Shown here: positions 33,361 to 45,300 of the stretch, piece after piece | Layout of the letters: every line of letters starts with the position of its first letter | Numbering within the stretch: position 1 is the first letter of the stretch | Assembly: GCA_041906465.1 (NCBI GenBank) | Contig: JAYRJE010000020.1 | Coordinates: 1-64,000, forward strand | Reading direction: 5' to 3' | Length of the DNA: 64,000 nucleotides | Origin: Didemnitutus sp041906465 | GTDB taxonomy: Bacteria > Verrucomicrobiota > Verrucomicrobiia > Opitutales > Opitutaceae | The notes under the pieces: model-generated | Database searches by the model: none | The model's input: only the letters and a program-made list of their open reading frames with translations | Told to the model about the DNA's origin: nothing | Translations under genes and position numbers: made by a program

Positions 33361-34496
33361 ACGAAAAGTCTTCTGGCAGCCGGTGGCCGTTGCGCATCGG
33401 CATCGCGGTCGTCGTCCTCGCCGCAGTGGTCTGGACGGTGGGTTTCCTGATGCGTCCCGTCGCGGTGGTCACGCCGGCTCTGCGCGGCACCGCGGTCAAC
33501 ACGGTGCAAGGCACCGTCGAGGTGAAGGCGGAGTTCGCCAACGAGCTGAAGAGCGAAGTGGGCGGTCGCGTCCTCGACAGCAGCCTCGACATCGGCAAAC
33601 GCGTCTTCCGTGGCGATGTGCTCGTGCAACTCGACACGGGCGACATCGACATCGAAATTGAACGTATCAAGAACGACCTCGTCGCCGCCAAGCGCAAGGT
33701 CGAGGTCGGTTCCACTCTCCGCGCCGACGTGCTCAACATGCGCGACACCGTCGCGAACTACGCACGCCAGGCCGAGGCCGGTGTCTATCCGCAGGCCGAA
33801 CTCGAAAAGCAGCGCCGCTCCCTCCAGCAGCTCGAACAGCGCATGGAGCTCGACGAAGTGAATCTCAAGCTCGCGCTCCAGACGCTTGAAAACACGCTGC
33901 GCGCGAAAGAGCGCGAGCGCACCAAGATGACCATCATCGCTCCGGCGGATGGTGTCGTCACTGCGGTTTTCGCCCGCATCGGGGATCTCATTGGCGGCAA
34001 CTCGCCGATCGCCACCGTCATGGCCACCACCCGCACCGTCGAGGCGAAGCTGAGCGAAGAAAAATTTGCGACCGTCAAGATCGGCCAGAAGGCCTCGGTC
34101 CGCTTCCTCACCTACGGCGCTGATCAGTATAATGCCGTCGTCTCAAAAATTCTGCCTTCGGCCGACGCGGCCACCCAGCGTTACACCGTGTTTCTGGACG
34201 TCTCGCTGCCGGAAGGCCGTGTGCTCGTCCCCGGTCTGACCGGCGAGGTGAGCATCATCATCTCCGAGCGCAAGGACGCCGTCCTGATCCCGCGGCGTGC
34301 GCTGATCGGCGATTACATTTACGCCGTGAACGGCAGCACGCTCGAGCGCCGCAAAGTCGAGAAGGGCTTCGAAGGCCTCAATCAACTCGAGGTCATCAAG
34401 GGCCTCAAGGTCGACGAACTGGTCGTGGTCGAGGAACTGGACCGCTTCCGCGACGGCGATCGCGTGCGCACGCAGCTCGCCAAGGCGCAGCAGTAA
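33357..34496 (+). CDS. Periplasmic adaptor (membrane fusion protein) of an ABC-type efflux system
   Basis: The product is 379 residues. One N-terminal membrane anchor (RIGIAVVVLAAVVWTVGFL) is followed by a barrel-sandwich half (EVGGRVLDSSLDIGKRVFRGDVLVQLD), a helical hairpin (about 100-190) and the second lipoyl half (MTIIAPADGVVTAVFARIGD). C-terminal beta domains complete the MacA/HlyD-like layout. It joins the FtsX-like permease to the TolC-like protein. The ATG is in an ATGA overlap with the TolC stop, so the two are co-translated. Confidence 0.87.
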   Translation: MNEKSSGSRWPLRIGIAVVVLAAVVWTVGFLMRPVAVVTPALRGTAVNTVQGTVEVKAEFANELKSEVGGRVLDSSLDIGKRVFRGDVLVQLDTGDIDIEIERIKNDLVAAKRKVEVGSTLRADVLNMRDTVANYARQAEAGVYPQAELEKQRRSLQQLEQRMELDEVNLKLALQTLENTLRAKERERTKMTIIAPADGVVTAVFARIGDLIGGNSPIATVMATTRTVEAKLSEEKFATVKIGQKASVRFLTYGADQYNAVVSKILPSADAATQRYTVFLDVSLPEGRVLVPGLTGEVSIIISERKDAVLIPRRALIGDYIYAVNGSTLERRKVEKGFEGLNQLEVIKGLKVDELVVVEELDRFRDGDRVRTQLAKAQQ

Positions 34497-34505
34497 TCGT
34501 CTCGC

Positions 34506-35768
34506 GTGGCCGCCGTCTCGACGAACTTCCGCATCGCCGTCCGCTTCCTGACCGCCAAGAAGCGCTCGATGCTCATGAGCCTCGCCGGCATCGTGTTCGG
34601 CGTCGGCTTTTTCATCGTCACGCAGGCGCAGACGAGCGGCTTCGAGGACTTCTTCATCAAGACGATCCTCGGCACCAACGGCGCGCTGCGCATCGAGGAC
34701 AAATTTCAGGACACCATCTACGCGATGAACGCCGCCGGTCACGACATCGGCGCCAGTTCATTCCTCGTCTCGGCGCGCGAAGGCCGCCGCTACATCGAGG
34801 GCGTGGAGAACCCGGAACTGCTGATGCAGGCGCTGAAGGAGTTTCAGAACGTTTCCGGCGCGTCCGCCGTGTTGCGCGGCTCGGTCGTGGCGGACAGCTC
34901 GTTCAAGAATGACACCGCGCAGGTTTACGGCATGAAGCTCGAGGACCACCTCGCAGTCTCCGATCTCGAGCAGCAGATCATTCGCGGCTCGCTGGAGGAC
35001 TATCGCGGCCGGCCGACCGGCTTGCTCGTCGGTTCGGTGCTGGCCCAGCGCCTGCAAATCAACGTCGGCGACTCGCTCATCCTCCGCGCGGGCGACCAGC
35101 AGCGGCGCTACCGGGTGAGCGCCATCTACGAAACCGGTGTGCGCGATATCGACCAGGTGCGCATCTTCATGCACCTCGGCGAAGCCCGTTCGCTCCTGAA
35201 GAAGGCGATGGGCGCCTCGTTCATCCAAGTCGCGCTGTTCGAAAAGGACCGCGCGCCGCAGGACGCCTTGCAGATGGAGGCGGTTTTCCGTCACGGGGTG
35301 CAGAGCTGGCAGGAACGCGAAAAAATCTGGCTCGAAGTCTTCCGCGCGCTCCGCGTGTCGTCCGCGCTCACCGTTTCGACGATCATCCTCATCTCCGGCC
35401 TTGGCATGTTCAATACGCTCGCGATGATCGTCATCGAGAAGACCAAGGAGATCGCGATCCTGCGCTCGATGGGCTACACGCGGCGCGACATCTCGCACAT
35501 CTTCATCTGGCTCGGCACGATCGTGCTCGTCATCGGCACCGCGCTGGGCTGGGCCTTCGGCGCCGCCGTGACCTACGGTGTCTCGCAACTGCCCATCCGC
35601 ATCCGTGGCATCTTCACCACCGACAGCTTCGTGGTCGCCTGGTCGATCTGGCATTACGTCGCCGCTACCGTCACCGCCGCGGTGGTCGTGATGACCGCGG
35701 CGATCATTCCCGCGCGCCGCGCCGCGCGCCTCGAGCCGGGTGACATCATCCGCGGCACCTCGCAATGA
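34506..35768 (+). CDS. FtsX/MacB-type ABC permease
   Basis: The product is 420 residues. It has an N-terminal helix (KRSMLMSLAGIVFGVGFFIVT), a periplasmic domain of about 240 residues and three C-terminal helices beginning VSTIILISGLGMFNTLAMIVIEKTKEIAILRSMGYTRRDI, the conserved FtsX signature. This is the layout of LolC/MacB-type mechanotransmission permeases rather than a channel. GTG at 34506 is the start because no ATG is available before the family N-terminus. With the adaptor and TolC it likely forms a MacAB-TolC-like pump. Confidence 0.85.
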   Translation: MAAVSTNFRIAVRFLTAKKRSMLMSLAGIVFGVGFFIVTQAQTSGFEDFFIKTILGTNGALRIEDKFQDTIYAMNAAGHDIGASSFLVSAREGRRYIEGVENPELLMQALKEFQNVSGASAVLRGSVVADSSFKNDTAQVYGMKLEDHLAVSDLEQQIIRGSLEDYRGRPTGLLVGSVLAQRLQINVGDSLILRAGDQQRRYRVSAIYETGVRDIDQVRIFMHLGEARSLLKKAMGASFIQVALFEKDRAPQDALQMEAVFRHGVQSWQEREKIWLEVFRALRVSSALTVSTIILISGLGMFNTLAMIVIEKTKEIAILRSMGYTRRDISHIFIWLGTIVLVIGTALGWAFGAAVTYGVSQLPIRIRGIFTTDSFVVAWSIWHYVAATVTAAVVVMTAAIIPARRAARLEPGDIIRGTSQ

Positions 35769-36463
35769 GCGCCATGAACACCGCTGCCACCGTCGCGCTG
35801 CGCTGCGAAAACCTCCACCGCTACCTCGGTCAGGGGGAAGGCCGCGTGCACGTCTTGCGGGGCGTCTCTTTCGAAGCGCATCCCGGACGCGTGACGGCGA
35901 TCGTCGGCCCGTCCGGCTGCGGCAAGTCCACGCTGCTTTACTTGCTCGGCCTCCTCGACCAGCCCGACGACGGTTCGATCTGGATTCGCGATCACCTGAT
36001 GTCGAACAGCGGCGACCTCGCGCGCACGGCGGCGCGCGGCGAGCACATCGGCTTCGTCTTCCAATTTCACTTCCTCATGCAGGAGTTTTCCGCGCTGGAG
36101 AACGTCATGATGCCGATGCGCAAACTCGGCAAACTCAGTGAAGACGAGATGGTCGCTCGCGCCCAATCGCTGCTCGGTGACGTCGGTCTGGGAGAGAAAA
36201 CGCACCGTCTCGCCACGCAGCTCTCCGGTGGTGAACAGCAGCGCGTCGCCATCGCCCGCGCGCTGGCGAATCAGCCTGCGATCATTCTGGCCGACGAGCC
36301 GACCGGCAATCTCGACCAGAAAAACTCGGCCATGGTGTTCGACCTCCTCACGCGCCTCGCGAAGGAAAACGGCCAGGCCGTCGTGCTCGTCACGCACAAC
36401 CCCGACATCGCCAACCGCTGCGACGAGATTCGTCCGATGCGTGATGGCGAGTTCGTGAAATAA
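35765..36463 (+). CDS. LolD/MacB-type ABC ATPase
   Basis: The product is 232 residues. Walker A is GPSGCGKST, the Q-loop is VFQFHFLMQEFSALENV, the signature is LSGGEQQRVAIARAL and Walker B is ILADEPTGNLD with H-loop VTHN. The TGNLD.KN pattern is typical of the LolD/FtsE/MacB branch. It powers the FtsX-type permease encoded just upstream, with which it shares an ATGA overlap. It is the last gene of this operon. Confidence 0.9.
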   Translation: MSAMNTAATVALRCENLHRYLGQGEGRVHVLRGVSFEAHPGRVTAIVGPSGCGKSTLLYLLGLLDQPDDGSIWIRDHLMSNSGDLARTAARGEHIGFVFQFHFLMQEFSALENVMMPMRKLGKLSEDEMVARAQSLLGDVGLGEKTHRLATQLSGGEQQRVAIARALANQPAIILADEPTGNLDQKNSAMVFDLLTRLAKENGQAVVLVTHNPDIANRCDEIRPMRDGEFVK

Positions 36464-36881
36464 GCGTGCGGGTGGCAGCGGCAGCCTGCGCCGGCCGCGA
36501 TCGGTGAACGGTCGTCAGGAGTTCGGCCCTCCACCGGTCGCTTGTTCGCCAATGCCGAACGGGTCGAAAATCGATCGTCAGGTTGAACGTGCGCGCTCTC
36601 GTTTGGCCCATCTGATCTCTGCAAAGTGTGTCATCGTTGCGCGGCGGCACACGCCGCGTGCGTGCCACGGAACGGTCGGGTGGGGCAGCGGAAATTTCCC
36701 CGGTTTTCACTCGGAGAAATGCGGTGCGAGTTCGCGCCGCGGCGCACCCCGTGATCGATTAGCCGCCGGCACGCGAAATCTCCCGCGTCCTAATACTGCC
36801 GAGTGCTCCGAGGGTTATGGAAATTTTGTTTTACTTCGCAGTAGCAGCTTCCTTTTCTGACCGCTCCGAACCACACACACC
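36464..36881. other. 418-base gap before the respiratory operon
   Basis: No convincing gene in either direction. A 7-bp GC hairpin (CGCGGCG-GCACA-CGCCGCG, 36640-36658) and a 10-bp palindrome GGAAATTTCC (36690-36699) are present. The right end (about 36790-36870) is relatively AT-rich, with ATTTTGTTTTAC, and probably contains the promoter of the complex III operon, but no clear -35/-10 pair can be assigned. Confidence 0.5.
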
Positions 36882-37064
36882 GTGAACCCAAACTGTTCGC
36901 GCAAATCCTTTTTTGCCAAAATGGGAGCCTTAGTTGCTGCCGTTGGCATCCTTCCCAAGGTCCTCGCCAAGCCCGAGACGCGCGCGGTCGCGCCCACGGT
37001 GCCGACCGAACTTGCGCTGCGCCCCGAGCAGCGCGCCGTGCCCCGTCAGGAAGGCACGTTTTAA
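36882..37064 (+). CDS. Small exported protein with Tat-like N-terminus heading the complex III operon
   Basis: The product is 60 residues from a GTG start. The N-terminus NCSRKSFFAKMGALVAAVGILP resembles a twin-arginine signal (S-R-K-x-F-x-x-K followed by a hydrophobic stretch), with Lys in place of the second Arg. After an AKPETRA region that could be the cleavage site, only about 30 Pro/Arg-rich residues remain. It lies 27 bases upstream of actA on the same strand. The function is unknown; it may be an accessory peptide or lipid-facing anchor of the respiratory complex. Existence of the gene is likely but not certain. Confidence 0.55.
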   Translation: MNPNCSRKSFFAKMGALVAAVGILPKVLAKPETRAVAPTVPTELALRPEQRAVPRQEGTF

Positions 37065-37091
37065 CCGCTCCGCGTTCCTTCCCCTCGACCC

Positions 37092-37744
37092 ATGTCGAAG
37101 ATCTTCCCGAAATCCGCGAACGCTCTGCCGCTGCAGATCGTGATCTTTTTGTTCGTGCTCGGCAGCGTCGCGACCGCCGCCGTCACCTACTACTCGACGC
37201 CGAAATACCTCCGCGTCGGTTACCAGCCGATCCAGCCGGTCCCCTTTGACCACTCGCTCCACGCGGGCAACCTCGCGATCGACTGTCGCTACTGCCACAC
37301 CGCCGTCGAAAAGTCCGGCACGTCCAGCGTCCCCGCGGCGCAGACGTGCATGAACTGCCATTCGATCATCAAGCCGACGAGCCCGCTCCTCGAGCCGGTG
37401 CGCAAGAGCTTCGAGACGGGCGAACCCGTGCCGTGGGTGAAGATTCACCAGGCGCCCGACTACGTCTACTTCAACCATTCCGTGCACGTGAACCGCGGCA
37501 TGAGCTGCGTCGAGTGCCACGGCAAGGTGAACGAGATGTCGACCGTTTGGCACGACAAGTCCCACTCGATGGGCTTCTGCCTCGATTGCCACCGCAATCC
37601 CGAAAAATTCGTCCGCGACCCGAAGGACGTTTTCAACCTCAACTCGAAGACGCTGGCCGAACAAGGCCGCCTCGAGGAGGCCCACAAGATGATCGCCGAT
37701 TGGAAGGTTAAGCCCCCGCAAAGCTGCTCCGGCTGCCACCGCTG

Positions 37745-37745
<1 letters not shown>
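37092..37745 (+). CDS. actA: Alternative complex III pentaheme cytochrome c subunit ActA
   Basis: The product is 217 residues. One N-terminal membrane anchor (LPLQIVIFLFVLGSVATAAV) is followed by five CxxCH heme c sites: CRYCH (65-69), CMNCH (86-90), CVECH (139-143), CLDCH (163-167) and CSGCH near the C-terminus. This is the expected pentaheme subunit of the quinol:electron acceptor oxidoreductase called alternative complex III. It carries electrons on the periplasmic side toward a cytochrome c or oxidase. Its TGA overlaps the actB ATG. Confidence 0.93.
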
Positions 37746-41049
<3,304 letters not shown>

Positions 41050-41050
<1 letters not shown>

Positions 41051-42471
41051 TGGCTGCGCACTCCGCTGAGCACGCTGCTCACCCGATCCTCGCCGAGGTC
41101 AAGCCCGCGGTCCTCCCGCGCGCCGAGCTCGTCGAGCATCACCGCGACTTCAAGTGGATCACCGACAAGATCTGCGGCATGGTCGAAGGCACGACTCCCA
41201 CCTGGTGGTGGTGGTGCTTCGGCATCGCGGCCTTTGTCGCGTCGTTCACCGTCGCCGGCCTGATCTACCTCGTCGGCACCGGCGTCGGTGTCTGGGGTCA
41301 CGCCAATCCGGTCAACTGGGCGTGGGACATCGTCAACTTCGTCTTCTGGATCGGTATCGGCCACGCCGGCACGCTCATCTCCGCGATCTTGTGCTTGCTG
41401 CGCCAGAAATGGCGCACGTCGGTCAACCGCGCCGCCGAGGCGATGACGATCTTCGCCGTCGTCTGCGCCGCGATCTTCCCCGTGTTCCACGTCGGTCGCG
41501 TGTGGATGGCGTGGTATCTCTTCCCGATCCCGAACGCCAATTACATCTGGCAGAACTTCCGTTCGCCGCTCGAGTGGGACGTGTTCGCGGTCTCGACCTA
41601 CGGCACGGTTTCGGTGCTGTTCTGGTATATCGGCCTCATCCCCGACCTCGGCACGCTGCGCGACCGCTTCACCGCGGCGGGCAATCTGCTGAAGGCCCGC
41701 ATCTACGGTTTCTTCGCGATGGGCTGGCGCGGTTCCAACCGCCACTGGAGCAACTACGAAATGGCCTACCTCATCCTCGCGGGTATCGCCACGCCGCTCG
41801 TTCTCTCGGTGCACACGATCGTCTCGTTCGACTTCGCCGTCTCGTTGCTCCCCGGCTGGCACACGACGATCTTCCCGCCTTACTTCGTCGCGGGCGCGAT
41901 CTTCTCGGGCTTCGGCATGGTGCTCACGCTCATGCTGCCGCTCCGTGCGATCTACCGCCTCGAGGATCTGATCACGCAGTATCACATCGACTGCATGTGC
42001 AAGATCACCTTGGCGACGGGCACGATGGTCGGCTACGCCTACTCGATGGAGTTCTTCATCGCGTGGTATGGCGCGAATCCGTATGAAGGCTTCGCGTTCA
42101 TCAATCGCGCGTTCGGCCACTACGCCTGGGCTTACTGGATCATGATCGGCTGCAACGTCGTCACGCCGCAGTTCTTCTGGTTCAAGTCGATCCGCAACAA
42201 CACGACGCTCGTCTGGATCCTCTCGATCTTCGTCAACGTCGGCATGTGGTTCGAGCGCTTCGTGATCATCGTCACGTCGCTCGCCCGCGACTTCCTGCCC
42301 TCCTCGTGGGGCTACTACTCGCCGTCGATCGTCGAGATCTTCACGTTCTTCGGCACCTTCGGCGTCTTCTCGTTCCTGTTCCTCCTCTTCATCCGCTTTG
42401 TGCCCATCATGCCGATGTCGGAAGTGAAGGCGGTCATCCCGCAAGCCGACCCGCACGGCTCGGGCCACTAA
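41050..42471 (+). CDS. actC: Alternative complex III membrane subunit ActC (NrfD/PsrC-like)
   Basis: The product is 473 residues with about ten hydrophobic helices. The NrfD-type body is recognisable in NPVNWAWDIVNFVFWIGIGHAG, VFHVGRVWMAWYLFPIPN and LLPGWHTTIFPPYFVAGAIFSG. It houses a quinol-binding site in the known complexes and anchors ActB. The start shares a base with the actB stop (TAATG). Confidence 0.93.
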
Positions 42472-42486
42472 TCGGAGGCCACGACC

Positions 42487-43017
42487 ATGAAAAAGACTTA
42501 CGGACTCATCGCCGCCTTCGACACCACGCCCGAGCTCTACCACGCGTGCGAGCAAGTGCGCGACGCCGGCTACTCCCAGTGGGACGCTCTGACGTCGTTC
42601 CCCGTGCACGGCCTCGATGCCGCCATGGGCATGCGCCGTTCGCGTGTGCCGCGCTTCTCGCTCGCCGGCGGCATCACCGGCTTCTGCACCGGCATGAGCC
42701 TCATCTGGTTCACCGGCGCGTTCGACTATCCGCTCATCGTCGGCGGCAAGCCCTACTTCTCGCCGATGTTCGCCTTCCCGGTGAGCTACGAGCTGACGAT
42801 TCTCTTCACCGCGTTCGCGACCATCATCGGCATGTTCCTGCTGAACGGCCTGCCGATGCACTACCACCCGGTGATGAAAGCGCCGCAATTCGTGCGCGCG
42901 CTCGACGACCGCTTCTTCATCGTGATCGAGGCCAACGACCCGAAATTCAACGCCACCGCCACGCGCGACCTGCTCGCGAAGATCGGCGGCAAGGACATCG
43001 CGGAGCTGGAGGAATAA
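42487..43017 (+). CDS. actD: Alternative complex III subunit ActD (DUF3341)
   Basis: The product is 176 residues with two central hydrophobic helices. YGLIAAFDTTPELYHACEQVRDAGYSQWDALTSFPVHGLD is the ActD N-terminal signature. A good ribosome binding site GGAGG lies eight bases before the ATG. In known structures ActD is a small membrane subunit that contacts ActC and ActF; it has no cofactor. Confidence 0.92.
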   Translation: MKKTYGLIAAFDTTPELYHACEQVRDAGYSQWDALTSFPVHGLDAAMGMRRSRVPRFSLAGGITGFCTGMSLIWFTGAFDYPLIVGGKPYFSPMFAFPVSYELTILFTAFATIIGMFLLNGLPMHYHPVMKAPQFVRALDDRFFIVIEANDPKFNATATRDLLAKIGGKDIAELEE

Positions 43018-43020
43018 CCC

Positions 43021-43653
43021 ATGCGTTACGCCTACTACACGCTCCTCTTCGCCGTCGCCCTGACGATCTCGATCGCGGGCTTCCGTGGCATGCGCTCGAC
43101 GCAACCGCCGCTGATTGTCTTCCCGGACATGGATTTTCAGGCGAAATACAAGCCGCAGGCCGCCTCGAAGTTCTTCGCTGACGGCCGCGCGGATCGCCCG
43201 ACCCCCGCCGGCACCGTGCCGCGCGGTCGCGGCACCGTCGCCGATCCGGACTTCCTCCGCGCCGACGACGCCCATTACGCGGGCAAGGCAGCCGACGGTT
43301 CCTTCGTGAAGGGTTTCCCGATCGAGGTCACCGAAACGATGATCCGCCGCGGGCAAAATCGCTACGAGATCTACTGCGCGCCGTGCCACGGCATGAACGG
43401 TGACGGCCAAGGCATCACCAAGGCCTACGGCATGGTCGCCACGCCGACCTATCACGACGACCGCCTCCGCAACATGGCCGAAGGCGAGCTCTTCAACACG
43501 ATCACTCACGGCAAGAACACGATGATGCCCTACGGCGACAAACTCTCGCCGGACGAACGCTGGGCCGTCATCGCCTACGTCCGCGCGCTCCAGCGTGCGC
43601 ACAACGCCAAGCTCGATGACGTTCCGCTCGAGAAACGAGGGGAGCTGAAATAA
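43021..43653 (+). CDS. actE: Alternative complex III monoheme cytochrome c subunit ActE
   Basis: The product is 210 residues. The N-terminal helix MRYAYYTLLFAVALTISIAG is a signal or anchor. The ActE pattern FPDMDFQAKYKPQAASKFFADGRADRP..GTVPRG precedes a single heme site CAPCHGMNGDG. MMPYGDKLSPDERWAVIAYVRAL contains the likely axial Met. GGAGG lies eight bases before the start. It passes electrons from ActA outward. Confidence 0.92.
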   Translation: MRYAYYTLLFAVALTISIAGFRGMRSTQPPLIVFPDMDFQAKYKPQAASKFFADGRADRPTPAGTVPRGRGTVADPDFLRADDAHYAGKAADGSFVKGFPIEVTETMIRRGQNRYEIYCAPCHGMNGDGQGITKAYGMVATPTYHDDRLRNMAEGELFNTITHGKNTMMPYGDKLSPDERWAVIAYVRALQRAHNAKLDDVPLEKRGELK

Positions 43654-43654
43654 C

Positions 43655-44950
43655 ATGGCCACTTCGTCCACTCCCATCGCCCCCAAGACCGGCACCGCCC
43701 TCATCGTCGGTGTCGCGGGCCTCGCGGTCGCCGCGCTCGGCTTCGCCGTCTCGCCTGCGCAACACGTCGCCCTGTCTTACCTCGTGGGCTTCTCGTTCTG
43801 CACGGCCATCGTCATCGGCATGCTGCTGTGGGTGCTCATCCACCACATCTTTGATGCCGGCTGGTCCGTTGTTCCGCGCCGCCAGCTCGAGCACGGTCTC
43901 GCGGCCTTCCTCCCGCTGGCGATTCTGTTCCTCCCGCTCCTGATTTCCGCCTGGGTGAAGCCCGGCCTGATCTGGTCGTGGATGGACGCCAGCCACCCGC
44001 TGCATGGCGGCCACGGCACCGTCGGCGAAGACGTGCTCTACGTGAAGAAGTCCGGGTTCCTCAGCCTGAACATGTTCACCGGCATGTCCGTCGCGTTCTT
44101 CGTGATCTGGATCTGGCTCTCCTCCCGTCTCCGCAAGGCCTCGTTCTCGCAGGACAAGGACGGCGACGTGAAGTGGACGCTGAAGAACCGCGTCACCGCC
44201 GCCATGGGCATCCCGCTCGTGGCTCTCGCGCTGACCTTCGCCGCCATCTACTGGTTCAAGAGCCTCGAGTATCACTGGTTCTCGACGATGTATGGCGTGT
44301 GGTTCTTCGCGAACTGCATGCGCGGCGCGCTCGCCGTCCTCGTGTTCATCATGATCTGGCTCTACGCCCGCGGTGACTTCAAGGGTGTCGTGAACACCAA
44401 CCACTGGCACGCCGTCGGCACGCTCTCGCACGCGTTTACGATCTTCTGGGCCTATGTCACGTTCTCTCAATACTTCCTGATCTGGAACGCCAACGTCCCC
44501 GAGGAAACCTTCTGGTATAACCTTCGCGAGATGAACAACAGCGACGGCCAGCCCAACCAGTGGAAGTGGGTCGGCATGGTCATCCTCTTCGGTCACTTCT
44601 TCCTGCCGTTCCTTTATCTCCTCAGCTACCGTCTGAAGAGCACGCCGCGCGGCCTGCGGTTCATCAGCGTCGCGATCCTCACCACGATCCTGATCGACCT
44701 CTGCTACAACATCCTCCCGGCGCTCAAGGACGCACACGGTGACCCGCTGCCGTTCCTCTCGCTGAACCTCGTTTGGACGCTCGCCTCCGTGGCCGGTGTC
44801 GGCGGATTCTGCGTCTGGGCCTACCTGCGCAGCTTCGCCACCGCCGACGCGAAACTCATCCCGATCCGCGACCCGCGCATCGTCGAGTCGCTCACGTATC
44901 ACGAGGCCACGGCTCCCGAAGCCGCGCCCGCGCCTTCCTCTTCGCACTAA
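43655..44950 (+). CDS. actF: Alternative complex III membrane subunit ActF
   Basis: The product is 431 residues with about ten hydrophobic helices, a distant paralogue of ActC. Characteristic segments are LLWVLIHHIFDAGWSVVPRRQLE near the N-terminus and SWMDASHPLHGG in a periplasmic loop, then KSLEYHWFSTMYGVWFFAN. It completes the membrane half of the complex. It starts one base after the actE stop. Confidence 0.92.
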   Translation: MATSSTPIAPKTGTALIVGVAGLAVAALGFAVSPAQHVALSYLVGFSFCTAIVIGMLLWVLIHHIFDAGWSVVPRRQLEHGLAAFLPLAILFLPLLISAWVKPGLIWSWMDASHPLHGGHGTVGEDVLYVKKSGFLSLNMFTGMSVAFFVIWIWLSSRLRKASFSQDKDGDVKWTLKNRVTAAMGIPLVALALTFAAIYWFKSLEYHWFSTMYGVWFFANCMRGALAVLVFIMIWLYARGDFKGVVNTNHWHAVGTLSHAFTIFWAYVTFSQYFLIWNANVPEETFWYNLREMNNSDGQPNQWKWVGMVILFGHFFLPFLYLLSYRLKSTPRGLRFISVAILTTILIDLCYNILPALKDAHGDPLPFLSLNLVWTLASVAGVGGFCVWAYLRSFATADAKLIPIRDPRIVESLTYHEATAPEAAPAPSSSH

Positions 44951-44951
44951 C

Positions 44952-45293
44952 ATGAGCGACAACCCGCAAGCCTACGCTTTTCCGCAGCGCACGCCGGTGT
45001 TCACCGCCGTCGTGGTGATTCTCGTCGCCGTCCTCTGCGGCTGGCTCATCAACCGCTATTACTCGCCCGCGCCCGCGTTCGACAATCGCGGCACCGCCAA
45101 CCCCGCCGACTTCGACGAAGCCACACGCTGGAAAATGACCGCCGAAGGCCGCGCCAAGGCGCTCGCCGATCTCCAGCAAAAGGCGAAGACCGATGCCACC
45201 ACCTACGGCTGGGTCGACCAGCCGAAGGGCGTCGTCCGCCTCCCGATCGAGCGCGCGATTCAGCTCACTGTTCAAGAGCACGCCCGGAAGTAA
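44952..45293 (+). CDS. Small single-helix membrane protein between actF and the CcoN homologue
   Basis: The product is 113 residues from MSDNPQAYAFPQ. One hydrophobic helix (VFTAVVVILVAVLCGWLINRYY) is followed by a charged periplasmic part ending TTYGWVDQPKGVVRLPIERAIQLTV. The YGWVD...GVVRIPIdRAM ending is a pattern I associate with small proteins near cytochrome oxidase genes in several phyla (from memory). The ATG one base after the actF stop was chosen over a longer frame overlapping actF. It is probably a structural subunit of the respiratory assembly. Confidence 0.7.
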   Translation: MSDNPQAYAFPQRTPVFTAVVVILVAVLCGWLINRYYSPAPAFDNRGTANPADFDEATRWKMTAEGRAKALADLQQKAKTDATTYGWVDQPKGVVRLPIERAIQLTVQEHARK

Positions 45294-45300
45294 TTTGCCG

